Assembly: GCA_016786495.1 (NCBI GenBank)
Contig: JAEUUJ010000088.1
Span: 1-64,000, forward strand
Reading direction: 5' to 3'
Length of the DNA stretch: 64,000 bases
Source: Cyclobacteriaceae bacterium
Lineage (GTDB): Bacteria > Bacteroidota > Bacteroidia > Cytophagales > Cyclobacteriaceae
The notes below the pieces were generated by a model. It ran no database searches, had not been told where the DNA came from, and saw only the letters and a list, made by a program, of their open reading frames with translations. Position 1 is the stretch's first letter. The number at the start of each line of letters is the position of its first letter. Positions 33,874 to 43,585 of the stretch are shown piece by piece. Made by a program: the position numbers and the translations under genes.

Positions 33874-36056
33874 GGTTTTTTCTTTAGGCGGTTATACAGA
33901 CGTTTTGCAAAGCCGAACATTTCAACCACAACGTTTGGATTGTATCCCGCGCGATTTAAAATGAAGTGGAGATCAGGGAATGAAAATTCATGCTGCCACC
34001 GGTTCAATACCTCAATCTGTTTTTTCGGTGTTGATCGTGAATCGAGCACAACCAGGTTGGTGGTAGCGACACTCATCAGGAGAAACGAAGCTTCATTTGT
34101 GTCGAGGGGCTCGTTGTTAACAATGATCACGTTGTATTGGGAGCGAAAAGGTTCGAGCAGATTCTCAAGCGATGCCCGCGTGAGTTTTGAAACATGCGTT
34201 GTTGACAACTCCAGGATATCCAACCCGCGATACGAGGAGCTTACAGGTTGCGCAATCGCTGCTGGTCCTTCGGTTAATTCAATCAGCAGCGTTTTTCTGT
34301 TCTGCCGCACAAACGCTTGTGCGAGATAGGAAGCGTGGAGTGTGCGCCCCTCGCGATTTTTCCACGAAGAAATCACCAGTCGCGCATGATTTGCCGCAAC
34401 CCGCTTGAGTTCCAATTCAATCGCCAGCTTTTGGAAGTGTCGGATACGACCTTTCTCGTGTTTCAGGAAGGGCGTCTGACCAATTACCGGAATAACCGAG
34501 CTTCGCTCGATTGTATGCACATCGTTAACTTTTCCTTTTAGCGCATGCACCAGGAAAATCATGGCCATTGATCCGAACATGCCAAGCATAGCCGCCACGA
34601 TGATGATTATAATGCGGTTGGGCGATACCGGTGTGCGCGAGGGTGATGCGGGTGAGATCAGGCGATGAAATGCAATTCGTGCTGCTTGTGCAATTTCTGC
34701 CTCTATCTTCTTCTCATTCAGGAAGTTGTATGAGCGCTGATAGATGTCAAATTCGCGCTGAAGGATGGTAAGCATCCGTTCCTTTTCCGGGATGCCGATA
34801 AAGGATTGTTCCGCCTGCCGGATTTCCTGAGACAGCCGGTCGTACTTGGTTTGAAGATTCGTGCGGGTATTTCCGATGCTTTCCTGCAGATATGATCCCA
34901 GGTCATCAATCTTTTTATCGATTACCTGCACGCGTTCATCTTCTGCCGTGTAGGTTAACAATAGGTCTCGTCTTTCTGCCTGGAGTTGTTTGATTTTCTT
35001 AACAATTTCGGTCGACAGCAGGTCGGTGAATGCTTCGAAGTTGGGTGCTAACGCGAGTACATTACCGCTTCCTTTCTTCATGTATTCATCCAGCTCGATG
35101 ATCGCGTCCAGGCTCATGCGCAGGTTTGTTTCCTGAACTTTCAGTTGGGAGATTTTACGAAGATCTGTTTCTGTTTCCTGCGTCAGGTTGGTAATCGAAC
35201 GGGTGTCGCGGTATTGCTGAATGGATTGTTCAGATGCAGACAGCTTTCTGGAAACGTCTGTAATCCGTTCGTTCAGAAATTTAACGGTAATATGGGCTGC
35301 GCGGTATTTTGTTTCGATGTAGTCGCGGATGTAACAGCTGGCCATCCGGTTAACGAACTGCGATGCTTTTTCCGGAATCGCGCTCTTGAAACTGATGCGG
35401 ATTACCGGCACATCTTTGTCGACCGCAACGATATCGAGGTTCTGCTGAATGTTTCGAACAAGTTTCTCACGACTCAGGAATTCAATTGAATACTGGTCGA
35501 TCAGCGCGAAGTTGGCCTTTGATTGGATTACATCGCTGCGGAGTTCTATCAATAATTTACTGTCGGCAAAGTTCACAACTTCGCCAAACGAGCCCTTAAC
35601 TTCTCCGCGGCCGTCCGGGAATACAAGTGAAAAGTCTTTTTCGGAGCGCACGTTGAGCAGAAAAGGCTTATCGAATAGTTGTGCATGGCCCAGGGACGCG
35701 TGAATCACGAACGGAGAGTCGTGGTAAAGTTCAACACTTCTTACTTTTCCGATGCGTTTTACTTCCTGATCGAAATCCAGGCTGTCGAGAACGGTATTGA
35801 TCAGAACCTGCGAGCGGATGACTTCAATCTCGGCAGTGATTTTATTCGTGGTTGCAAAAACATCCAGGTCTTTAAACAAGTTGCTGCTCGGAACACCTTC
35901 GCTCACATCGGCCAGCTTCAGCTTGGCGGTTGCTTCGTACATTGGAGTGACATAACTCAAATATTTCTTCGCCACTACTACCGCTGCAAACATGCAGAGT
36001 ACAATAAGCGGAAAGCCACGCCAATACGGTTTTAAAATTCTTAACTGTTCGTCCAT
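33870..36056 (-). CDS. Wzc-like polysaccharide co-polymerase with degenerate kinase domain
   Basis: Protein of 728 residues. Spans at about 16-36 and 481-504 bracket a Wzz-type periplasmic region with long coiled coils (270-460) and the GNVR-like segment near 420-470. The C-terminal cytoplasmic part has the BY-kinase fold position but its motifs are broken: Walker A reads REGRT (568-572) in place of GEGKS/T, Walker A' reads LLIELTE with no Asp, and Walker B reads IIVNNEP. There is no tyrosine cluster at the end (KRLYNRLKKKP). It likely controls chain length and export with Wza but is not expected to be an active tyrosine kinase. Confidence 0.9.
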   Translation of the reverse strand: MDEQLRILKPYWRGFPLIVLCMFAAVVVAKKYLSYVTPMYEATAKLKLADVSEGVPSSNLFKDLDVFATTNKITAEIEVIRSQVLINTVLDSLDFDQEVKRIGKVRSVELYHDSPFVIHASLGHAQLFDKPFLLNVRSEKDFSLVFPDGRGEVKGSFGEVVNFADSKLLIELRSDVIQSKANFALIDQYSIEFLSREKLVRNIQQNLDIVAVDKDVPVIRISFKSAIPEKASQFVNRMASCYIRDYIETKYRAAHITVKFLNERITDVSRKLSASEQSIQQYRDTRSITNLTQETETDLRKISQLKVQETNLRMSLDAIIELDEYMKKGSGNVLALAPNFEAFTDLLSTEIVKKIKQLQAERRDLLLTYTAEDERVQVIDKKIDDLGSYLQESIGNTRTNLQTKYDRLSQEIRQAEQSFIGIPEKERMLTILQREFDIYQRSYNFLNEKKIEAEIAQAARIAFHRLISPASPSRTPVSPNRIIIIIVAAMLGMFGSMAMIFLVHALKGKVNDVHTIERSSVIPVIGQTPFLKHEKGRIRHFQKLAIELELKRVAANHARLVISSWKNREGRTLHASYLAQAFVRQNRKTLLIELTEGPAAIAQPVSSSYRGLDILELSTTHVSKLTRASLENLLEPFRSQYNVIIVNNEPLDTNEASFLLMSVATTNLVVLDSRSTPKKQIEVLNRWQHEFSFPDLHFILNRAGYNPNVVVEMFGFAKRLYNRLKKKP

Positions 36057-36064
36057 AACATCGT

Positions 36065-36820
36065 TTAAAGTGCCCCCAGCAAAATGGCTGCAGCGGTGGC
36101 GGTGGTGGCAAAGGGTATGATCGTGGAGATTCGTCTGTCGAATACCTTCGACTTTCGGGACGGGACGATCACATAGTCGCCCGGATGTAACTGAAGGTTG
36201 GTGGCCAACAGATTGCCCGATTGTGTGAGGTCAATGTTTGCCACGTGAACGTGTGGACCATTCTGACGAAGAATTTTTACATGCTTCAGGTTAGCGTAGA
36301 ATTCGAAGCCACCGGTTTTTGAAATTATTTCCAGCAATGTGTTTCGGTCTTTGTCGACTGTGACCACCGCTGGATTTCTGACTTCGCCCAACACCGTAAT
36401 TTCCTTGTTGAGAACTTTCACGTCAACGATAGGGTTGACAATCCATTTTCCGAAGATTCCTTTCAGTGTTGCTTTGAGTTCTGTAACCCGAAGACCCTCT
36501 GTGCGGAAGGTTCCGTATCGCGGCAATTCAATGTTGCCGTTATGATCTACCAGCAGCCATTTCCCATATACTTCATTGGAGTTGTAAATGCCATAGCTTG
36601 AACCCACGCTGAGTTCGTCCTGCCCCCAAACACTGATGCTGATTTTGTCGTCTTTGCGGATCACATATTCGTAGTCGGGATCAAACCGAAATACCGTATC
36701 GAGTTCCGCTCCGCGGGTTCGTTTCTGCGAGAGCAAGTTTTGTGTCTTGCAGGAACTCATCATGGCGGCTGCAATGGCCAGGATCAGGATTGACCGTACC
36801 GGGTTATGATAGCTTTTCAT
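36065..36820 (-). CDS. Wza-type polysaccharide export lipoprotein
   Basis: 251 residues from the ATG at 36820, which overlaps the receiver gene stop as ATGA. The signal ends in a lipobox-like MSSC (Cys24). It has a Poly_export domain (YVIRKDDKISISVWGQDELS, VDHNGNIELPRYG) and an SLBB domain (ITVLGEVRNPAVVTVDKDRN), then LHPGDYVIVPSRKSKV. A hydrophobic tail (IPFATTATAAAILLGAL) may be the outer-membrane helix. It forms the export channel with the Wzc-like protein encoded 8 nt later. Confidence 0.93.
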   Translation of the reverse strand: MKSYHNPVRSILILAIAAAMMSSCKTQNLLSQKRTRGAELDTVFRFDPDYEYVIRKDDKISISVWGQDELSVGSSYGIYNSNEVYGKWLLVDHNGNIELPRYGTFRTEGLRVTELKATLKGIFGKWIVNPIVDVKVLNKEITVLGEVRNPAVVTVDKDRNTLLEIISKTGGFEFYANLKHVKILRQNGPHVHVANIDLTQSGNLLATNLQLHPGDYVIVPSRKSKVFDRRISTIIPFATTATAAAILLGAL

Positions 36821-37248
36821 AAGAACGATACGATGCGTCTCCACAACGATGGCCGTTGATTGTCGAGCAAATCCTGAAGTCTGCGCAAGCGATGAAGAAC
36901 CGAGTTGAGTTGGTCGAATGCCTGCGCGCCTTTTACGATGTAATCGAAGGCTCCATGGCGCATCGATGCGATAGCGGTTTCGATGCTTTCCTGACCGGAG
37001 AGCATCACCACATGGATGTTGGGATCGTACCGCTTGATTTTCTTCAGCACGTCAAAGCCGGTCAGGTCTTCCATGCGGTGATCCAGGAATACCACGGCAG
37101 GCCGTTCGGTCAACCGGTTCAGACAGTCGGTGCCGCTGACAAAGGTTTGAACATCGGTGTACCCGACTGACTCCAGGTGATGCCGGGTGAGTTGCAGGTT
37201 GAAAGCGTCATCATCTACGAGAAAAATTTTCCATTGAGTTGTTTTCAT
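36817..37248 (-). CDS. Single-domain response regulator heading the exopolysaccharide operon
   Basis: 143 residues from the ATG at 37248; an ATG at 37272 would lie on the -12 region of the predicted promoter, so the inner start is chosen. The receiver has VDDDAF, phospho-acceptor Asp56 (VVFLDHRME), SGQES and Lys106 (YIVKGA). After a short coil it ends with a basic amphipathic tail (LWRRIVSFL) and no output domain. It overlaps wza by 4 nt. It resembles the receiver at 18721 and the receiver of the NtrC-type regulator just upstream. It may relay or buffer phosphoryl groups. Confidence 0.9.
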   Translation of the reverse strand: MKTTQWKIFLVDDDAFNLQLTRHHLESVGYTDVQTFVSGTDCLNRLTERPAVVFLDHRMEDLTGFDVLKKIKRYDPNIHVVMLSGQESIETAIASMRHGAFDYIVKGAQAFDQLNSVLHRLRRLQDLLDNQRPSLWRRIVSFL

Positions 37249-37273
37249 GAACGAAGCGTTTTGCGCGCTCATT

Positions 37274-37288
37274 CCATGTTCCGTACCA
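37274..37288 (-). promoter_or_regulatory. Sigma-54-like promoter of the main exopolysaccharide operon
   Basis: Minus-strand TGGTACGGAACATGG: the -24 TGGTACG has one change from TGGCACG, and the -12 reads TGG in place of TGC. Transcription would begin near 37262, before the ATG at 37248. It lies 52 nt from activator site copy 4. Confidence 0.45.
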
Positions 37289-37340
37289 GAATTTAATTAA
37301 TTGATAATCAGGTATTTAATTACCTAATGATGCCCTGATT

Positions 37341-37365
37341 TTCCATCTGGTGGAATCTAATTCCA
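37341..37365. promoter_or_regulatory. Palindromic activator site, copy 4, with a third half-site
   Basis: TTCCA TCTGG TGGAA is followed after 5 nt by another TTCCA (37361-37365), so three half-sites repeat every 10 bp on one face of the helix. It lies between the NtrC-type gene and the operon it should control. A separate palindrome, GGTATTTAATTACC, lies closer to the promoter (37311-37324). Confidence 0.6.
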
Positions 37366-37392
37366 AACCGCTGATCAGCGATTTTGAGGATG

Positions 37393-38742
37393 CTATTCAG
37401 GATTTCCGTATCGCTTCAGGAGGTTGTAAATCGTGCTTTTTCCGATTTGAAGTTTTCCGGCAACCAATACAACGTTGTTGTCGTATTTTTTCAGGTAGAA
37501 CTTAATAATATCCCAATTATAGTCGGCAAGGGTTTTTTCGATGGCCGTAAACTCGTTTGCTGTTTTCAGTGTGGTGAACGTGATATCCTGTTCCTGAATT
37601 TCCTTGCCATCACTCATTACACAGGCCAACTCAATCAGCGCCTTGAGTTCGCGAACGTTACCGGGGAAGTTATACTTCAGCAGTTTTTCACGTGCGGGGG
37701 GCGACAAAACCGGTGCGGCTACTTTGTTCGCCCGGGCGTAGTCCTGAATGAAATGCTTGGCCAGCACAAGTACATCGTCTCCGCGCTCGCGCAGGGGCGG
37801 CAATTCAATGGGCAAACCGATGATGCGATAAAATAAGTCTTCGCGAAAGTCGTTCGACTTGACCAGCGCTGACAAATCCTGATGGGTTGCTGTAATCAAT
37901 CGGACATCCAGGCGAATAACTTCATTTCCTCCGACACGCGTTACCTCACGTTCCTGAATTACACGCAGTAACTTGGCCTGCATACTCATTTCGAGCTCAC
38001 CGATCTCATCCAGAAACAACGTTCCACCCGCTGCTTCTTCAAACTTGCCTATGCGTCTGGCCATCGCCCCGGTAAAGGCGCCTTTTTCATGTCCAAACAA
38101 TTCGCTTTCAATGAGTTCGCGCGGGATCGCAGCCATGTTAACCGTAACAAACGGCTTCTTCTTGCGGTCACTGTTGAAGTGAATCGCCCGGGCTACAACT
38201 TCTTTTCCGGTTCCGGTTTCACCGGTAATGGATACGTTAATGTTGCTGCGTGCGGCCTTCTCGATAACCGAGAATGTTTTTCGGATGGCTGCGCTTTGGC
38301 CGATGATCGTTTTTTCGAAACTAAACTTCTGTTCCAGCTGCTCCTTCAGCTCGGCAACTTCTTCTTTCAGACTGGCGTTCTCACGTATCCGGAGGATGGC
38401 ATTCCATAACAATTCGGTTGCGTTTTCATCCTTTACGATGTACTCGTACGCACCGGCCCGCAGTAAACTCAGCGCTACGGCAATCTCTTCCTGTCCGCTG
38501 ATGACAATCACCGGAATCGCGCGGTTAAACTGGTTAATCCGTTTAAGCAATGCATCACCCTTCATGTCCGGAAGGCCAAAGTCGATGCAAACCACGTTCG
38601 GCTTTTTTACCAGGTTATCGAGGCATTCGCGTGCGGTTTTAAATAAATGAATTTCGTAGTCCGGATTGAGGGAGAGATGGTATTTCAATACTTCGCCATA
38701 CCATGGATCATCTTCAACAATGAACACCTTAAATTGACCCAT
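37393..38742 (-). CDS. NtrC-type sigma-54-dependent response regulator
   Basis: 449 residues from the ATG at 38742. The receiver domain has phospho-acceptor Asp54 (VVCIDFGLPDM) and Lys104 (YIVKDE). The AAA+ domain has Walker A GETGTGKE (174-181), the sigma-54 contact loop GAFTGA (221-226), Walker B TLFLDEIGE (241-249) and the arginine region FREDLFYRI. The C-terminal Fis-like helix-turn-helix (about 423-446, LVAGKLQIGKSTIYNLLKRYG) binds DNA. All parts for sigma-54 activation are present. It stands just upstream of the exopolysaccharide operon and is the best candidate to bind the TTCCA-N5-TGGAA sites. Confidence 0.95.
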   Translation of the reverse strand: MGQFKVFIVEDDPWYGEVLKYHLSLNPDYEIHLFKTARECLDNLVKKPNVVCIDFGLPDMKGDALLKRINQFNRAIPVIVISGQEEIAVALSLLRAGAYEYIVKDENATELLWNAILRIRENASLKEEVAELKEQLEQKFSFEKTIIGQSAAIRKTFSVIEKAARSNINVSITGETGTGKEVVARAIHFNSDRKKKPFVTVNMAAIPRELIESELFGHEKGAFTGAMARRIGKFEEAAGGTLFLDEIGELEMSMQAKLLRVIQEREVTRVGGNEVIRLDVRLITATHQDLSALVKSNDFREDLFYRIIGLPIELPPLRERGDDVLVLAKHFIQDYARANKVAAPVLSPPAREKLLKYNFPGNVRELKALIELACVMSDGKEIQEQDITFTTLKTANEFTAIEKTLADYNWDIIKFYLKKYDNNVVLVAGKLQIGKSTIYNLLKRYGNPE

Positions 38743-38890
38743 AAAGAGATCTTCGCAATTAGGTAACCTGGTTTCGGCAACCGGCAATGGTTCGCAACGT
38801 GTTTCGCAAATCCACTGCGGTTGTCCGATGGAAGGTACCTCAAAGATTCTTTCCTTTTCCACTACCGTTTTTGAAAAAAACTGGTTAACA

Positions 38891-41800
38891 TCAGCGTTTT
38901 ACCATCAGTTTGCCAAAAAACTGTTTGCCTGTATGGGTTTTCCCGTTTATCAGGTATAGTCCGGCCGGCAAAGACCGTGTGTCCACGCGGATCGTTTTAT
39001 CTGCTGAAGTGCCCTGATCGTAAACCGTTCCCCGCGCATCGGTCAGGACCCAGTTTATCGGCCCAAATTCGCCATCGCGGCTAAGTGTTACATACGCATA
39101 GTCCGCAGCAGGATTCGGGAAGATGTTGACTTCCTGACTTTGTTCTGCCGAATAGATGGTGTGGGTGATGGTGTTTGTGAGCATCGGCTCGTTGTAGTCG
39201 AAGATGATGCTGGCCTGATTCCGGATAACTCCGCTAAAATTGCTGTAAGGACGGATGCGGAACTGCACAAAGCCCTGACTTGCAACCGAGTCGACCGCAG
39301 CGGGTGGCAACTCAATGTGCGGAAAGAATGCGGTGACTACGCGATCGCGGATGGTCACGTATGAGGGCTGATGACTTGTCTCAAGGGAATGAAGCGTAGA
39401 AAGGTCAAATCCTTCGGCCAGCGTGTCCACTATCGTAACGAGTGATGTCGGATAATTCCCTTCGTTTTGAAAGAGAATGGTGTAGGTGATTTCCTGTGTT
39501 GCCTCCAGCAGGTGTTCATCGCCAAATCCGGCAGGCGAGGCGAGCAGCATATTCGGATCGATTGATCCTACGATTTCGTTGATATCGTTGAAAATATTGT
39601 TGTCGGCATACGCATCGGAAGCTGCCTTCACCTGCGATGTCATCGTAATTACATCCCCAACAGCCAGCGCCAACGTAACGCTGTCGCGGATGATGATCTC
39701 CTGTACCGACTGACCCTTCAGGCCGCTGAGATTCCAGATATATTCCTGCTCACTGCCGCGGTTGTATTGTTCATCCCATGCAGGTGATGCTTTTTCGAAG
39801 GCGATCGAAGCAGGCGCATGAACGATAACCTGAAACTTGTCGATGTCAACGTTACCGTGGTTGGTCACTTCAACATGGTAGTCGTTACCGAATCCTCTTC
39901 GCATTGCGGTGGTGAAACCCCGCACAGATGCGTCCGCACAGTTGCAGAGCGGCTTGAGGCCAATCGGATCGAGACTCAGCGTTGAAGCACCGGAAGATGC
40001 TTTAACGGAAACGGATGACTGGCACTCCCATTGATAACTCGTTTTGTCTACTGCACCAAGTTCGTATGTGCCTTCGCTCAGTGTTACCTGGAAAATCCCT
40101 TTTTGATCGGTTACGATGGTGATGTTAGCCGGAGTTACCTGCAAGGCGTAGTTGGCAAGCGGACTTTCATCGGCATCACGCTGGCAGTTGCCGTTCGAAT
40201 CGATATATAACTCACCGGTAATTGTACTTCCTGCGGGTTCAGTTAACGCCAGGCGCTGATCTGCAGGTTGCTTGACCAACACTTGTTGCATGCCCGATGG
40301 CCAGTACACCACCAGCGAGTCAATGACCGTTTGTGAACCTAACCCGAAATGATTCCGGTAGCTGCTCTGGCCACCAATACCGGATTGACTTACCACCTGG
40401 CGTGTTTGCCATTTGCCGCCACTTTTGATTCGAACACGTGCGCCAACACCCGATTGATTGCTGCGGATTCCGCTGAGTTTTACTTCCAGCCAGTGATTGG
40501 TATTTCCATTATTCCAAAACAAATAGTTCGGCTGATTGCTATGCGTAACGCTGAACAGATCAAGATCACCGTCTTTATCGAGGTCCGACCATGCGTGACC
40601 CATCGCGAAACCATAGTCGGCTGTGATGGATTCGTTCACATGCGTGGAAAGGGTACCGTCACCCGAGTTGAGATACAGGAACTTCGCACCCCGGTCGTTG
40701 TTTACGTACAGATCGAGGTCTCCATCGTTATCAACATCGGCAAAACTGCATCCGTGTGAATGTCCGCCACTTTGAACCGCTGCACCGGAGACAATCTTCT
40801 TAAATTCAGTTCCATTGTTCAGGTAGAGATAGTTATCCTGATCCGATGCGTTGGCAACAAAAAGATCGGGATAGCCATTGCCGTCAATATCTCCCCAGCA
40901 ACTCGCAACGGAGTTGCCACCATCGTTTGAAACAACTGAAGTTACTTCCGTGAAACGTCCTTGTCCTTCGTTGCGGAAAAGTTTGTTTAAGCCGCCTTTG
41001 TTATTCGGAAGAAATAAATCCGGTAAACCGTCAAGATCGTAATCCTGCCAGGTTGCGCTTGCGGAGTTTCCGGTAGTCTGCGAAAGCAGTGATGCAGTCT
41101 GCAGCGAGAAGTTACCATTGCCATCGTTGTGCCACAACTCATTGAATTTAGTAGGCCAGTAGTTACACAAGAAGAGGTCGAGCAAGCCGTCATTGTCGTA
41201 ATCGACCCAGCTTGCGTTGTGGTAGTAGGCAGGTTGTTGAACAAATCCGGGTTTCGTGTTACGCGTGAAGCCACCGGCACCATCATTCAAGTAGAGTGCG
41301 TTGGGCTTTCCGGTGTTGTTTGCGATCAACACATCGAGATCGCCATCGTTGTCGATATCAGCCCAGCTTGAAGAAACCGACTGGGCCAGGTCGCTCACCA
41401 AAACCCCTGATGTTACGCGGGTGAACGCCTGGCTGCCGGAATTCCGGAATAAATAATTCGGTTTTGTTTTATCGCGGTCGGTGATGAAAATGTCATCAAG
41501 ACCATCGTTGTTGTAGTCGATCAGATTCACCGTCCAGGAATCTGTTTTGAGCATATTCCACTGATTATCAACAGATTTTGTAAACATGAGCTGTGACTGA
41601 TCGGCAGCGTTGATGAAGATACCGTCTGAGGAAACAGCCTGAAGCGTTGTGCCATCAACGGTAGCTGTTACGGATGTGGTGATCGTACCAACCGAGTTGC
41701 CGAGAAAAAGTTTTCCCTGGTCATCAGACGTTGTCGCCACCACCTTGGTTTCAAAAGAGTACGTGTCGCCCGGATTAATCTTGGGAAGGTTTGTGAAAAC

Positions 41801-43495
41801 AGCCTGCGTATTATCGGTGCTCACCGTACCCGCGATATTGACACTGCCAGAGGAGAATGCTGACGATACAATCGATGCATTTCCGGTAACCTCAATCACT
41901 GCGGATGCTGCTGAAGCCGGAGAGGAGCCGTTCATTACAATCGTGGTAACAACCGATGTGGTGTCGCCCGGGATAATGGCGGAAGAAGGCGTTTGCGAAC
42001 GCAACGAGAATTCCTGTACCTGCGAAGTTCCCAGATACGCCATCCAGTTGTCGTTAAAGTTTGTGTTGAATACGCTGACGGGTTTATCGGATTCCACAAT
42101 CAGATAGGGGCGTTCCGGTCCGCCGGCTACGGTTCCTGTTCCGTTGTAAATGCTTTTCCATTCGGCTAATGTCAGTGCACAATCAGCATAGCGTTCCGGA
42201 CTTATCGTATATGTTCGCGAGAAATCTTTTCCCTGCGTGTAGGCATCTTTTATGGTGACCTGCGCACCGGTGCGTGAGCTGATGTACAGGTGAGAGAGTT
42301 GCTGACCAAAGAGTTTGCCGGTGAATGGATCCATCACGTTGGCTTCATTACCGGGTGGCGCAATGTATGCGATGAAGCGCGTTCCGGCAGAAGTTCCGTT
42401 TTCCGAAGAAAGCATGGATCCAATGTCGGAGGTTCCGGGGTTTCCGGTCTCGAGCCAGTTGGCCTCAAATACGCTCACCCGTTTACCGGCCGATGCCTTC
42501 AGGCGGAACACGGTAGGATACGAAACGTTGCCTTCGGTTTTGCCCACCCACGATGAGAAGCCGTTACGGTTCAGGTTCCAGGTTTTCAGGCTAACCCAGG
42601 TTCCGTTATTGTAGCGCTCAAGGGTTACGTTGTTGGAGTCGTCCCACGAGACGATCCGGATTTCCTGTTCACCGCCACTTTGATAGGGGACGGCAAAATA
42701 AAACAGGTCACCGGACGAGCTTCCATTGCTGGACGGTACGTTACCGCCACCATCGCGTTCGTTTCCAAACAAGGCACCGTATTGAAGCGTGATCGGTTTA
42801 CTGGCTTCGACCAAATACGTGTGGCCGGTTTCCATCACATCGCGCCCCAGTGTACTGAAGTAGATGATATCCTGACCGCGGTTCAATACTTTTGAGCCGA
42901 TGGTAACAGCATTTGAAGCGTCAACATTCGTATAGCCTGTGATCGTGGTGGGGGTGAGCGAGATTCGTTTGATGGTTACCAGTGTAGAATCTTCATACAC
43001 AAATGTGTTCAGGTCACGTTTAGAGCTGCTGACGGGCGGAGCATACACGATGAATCGCTCCCCGATTCCTTTCTGACCGAGTGCCGGCACAAAGTCGTGT
43101 TGCCAGTCGCTGTTCGTGGATTGCGAAACCAGGATGTTTTTGCTGGAACGGATGATGAAGTAGTCGCCATCTTGTTTGAGCGTTCCTCCGGACGCATAGC
43201 GCGCATCGTCATTGATTCCGTTGTCGGCAATGTAGAGCACGTATGATTGGCCGGCTTGCAGGGTTCCGGTTTTGGAGTCGTCTGTGTCACCGTCAGCGCC
43301 ATCGTCAACGATTTCAAATTGGGTATCGTCAAAAATAGCTGTAACGATCAGGCTCACGTTTCTTTTTACCGGATCGTTATTGGGTGGTACAAATATGTTG
43401 AAGTAGGTTGATGACTCACCTTGCGCAGCAAGTTGTGTGAGGGCAAGCTGGATGAGTACGATGGAAAGGCCAAGGGTTCGTAAAATTCGATTCAT
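38891..43495 (-). CDS. Very large secreted FG-GAP/ASPIC-UnbV surface protein with T9SS domain
   Basis: About 1534 residues from the ATG at 43495 (MNRILRTLGLSIV, signal ending LAAQG). The first 500 residues resemble IgGFc-binding N-terminal regions (NIFVPPNNDPVKRNVSLI). Residues 650-1050 contain at least eight FG-GAP/VCBS repeats with Asp-rich calcium loops such as DYNNDGLDDIF, DIDNDGDLDVL and DVDNDGDLDLY. An ASPIC/UnbV domain follows (GVGARVRIKSGGKWQTRQV). Then come a SdrD-type prealbumin-like segment, a DUF11-like repeat and a T9SS sorting domain (VNIFPNPAADYAYVTL to GKLMVKR). It is likely an adhesin or matrix protein. A complete sigma-54-like promoter and an activator site precede it, linking it to the exopolysaccharide genes. 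Confidence 0.9.
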   Translation of the reverse strand: MNRILRTLGLSIVLIQLALTQLAAQGESSTYFNIFVPPNNDPVKRNVSLIVTAIFDDTQFEIVDDGADGDTDDSKTGTLQAGQSYVLYIADNGINDDARYASGGTLKQDGDYFIIRSSKNILVSQSTNSDWQHDFVPALGQKGIGERFIVYAPPVSSSKRDLNTFVYEDSTLVTIKRISLTPTTITGYTNVDASNAVTIGSKVLNRGQDIIYFSTLGRDVMETGHTYLVEASKPITLQYGALFGNERDGGGNVPSSNGSSSGDLFYFAVPYQSGGEQEIRIVSWDDSNNVTLERYNNGTWVSLKTWNLNRNGFSSWVGKTEGNVSYPTVFRLKASAGKRVSVFEANWLETGNPGTSDIGSMLSSENGTSAGTRFIAYIAPPGNEANVMDPFTGKLFGQQLSHLYISSRTGAQVTIKDAYTQGKDFSRTYTISPERYADCALTLAEWKSIYNGTGTVAGGPERPYLIVESDKPVSVFNTNFNDNWMAYLGTSQVQEFSLRSQTPSSAIIPGDTTSVVTTIVMNGSSPASAASAVIEVTGNASIVSSAFSSGSVNIAGTVSTDNTQAVFTNLPKINPGDTYSFETKVVATTSDDQGKLFLGNSVGTITTSVTATVDGTTLQAVSSDGIFINAADQSQLMFTKSVDNQWNMLKTDSWTVNLIDYNNDGLDDIFITDRDKTKPNYLFRNSGSQAFTRVTSGVLVSDLAQSVSSSWADIDNDGDLDVLIANNTGKPNALYLNDGAGGFTRNTKPGFVQQPAYYHNASWVDYDNDGLLDLFLCNYWPTKFNELWHNDGNGNFSLQTASLLSQTTGNSASATWQDYDLDGLPDLFLPNNKGGLNKLFRNEGQGRFTEVTSVVSNDGGNSVASCWGDIDGNGYPDLFVANASDQDNYLYLNNGTEFKKIVSGAAVQSGGHSHGCSFADVDNDGDLDLYVNNDRGAKFLYLNSGDGTLSTHVNESITADYGFAMGHAWSDLDKDGDLDLFSVTHSNQPNYLFWNNGNTNHWLEVKLSGIRSNQSGVGARVRIKSGGKWQTRQVVSQSGIGGQSSYRNHFGLGSQTVIDSLVVYWPSGMQQVLVKQPADQRLALTEPAGSTITGELYIDSNGNCQRDADESPLANYALQVTPANITIVTDQKGIFQVTLSEGTYELGAVDKTSYQWECQSSVSVKASSGASTLSLDPIGLKPLCNCADASVRGFTTAMRRGFGNDYHVEVTNHGNVDIDKFQVIVHAPASIAFEKASPAWDEQYNRGSEQEYIWNLSGLKGQSVQEIIIRDSVTLALAVGDVITMTSQVKAASDAYADNNIFNDINEIVGSIDPNMLLASPAGFGDEHLLEATQEITYTILFQNEGNYPTSLVTIVDTLAEGFDLSTLHSLETSHQPSYVTIRDRVVTAFFPHIELPPAAVDSVASQGFVQFRIRPYSNFSGVIRNQASIIFDYNEPMLTNTITHTIYSAEQSQEVNIFPNPAADYAYVTLSRDGEFGPINWVLTDARGTVYDQGTSADKTIRVDTRSLPAGLYLINGKTHTGKQFFGKLMVKR

Positions 43496-43527
43496 AGGTT
43501 GTGCGGATAGACGTTGGCGGGCCGCAG

Positions 43528-43542
43528 GCCAATTCCAGGCCA
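43528..43542 (-). promoter_or_regulatory. Sigma-54-like promoter of the FG-GAP surface protein gene
   Basis: Minus-strand TGGCCTGGAATTGGC: GG and GC separated by exactly 10 nt and a -24 close to TGGCACG. The start would be near 43516, about 20 nt before the ATG at 43495. It lies 43 nt from activator site copy 5. Confidence 0.6.
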
Positions 43543-43585
43543 ACCGAAAAATCAATGCGGAAATGCGTTTTTTGCTTCGGTGTTA

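Noticed and set aside
38891..43495. Asp-rich FG-GAP repeats as a DNA tandem repeat or CRISPR-like array
   Set aside because: The repetition is at protein level with diverged DNA; there are no identical repeats or spacers.
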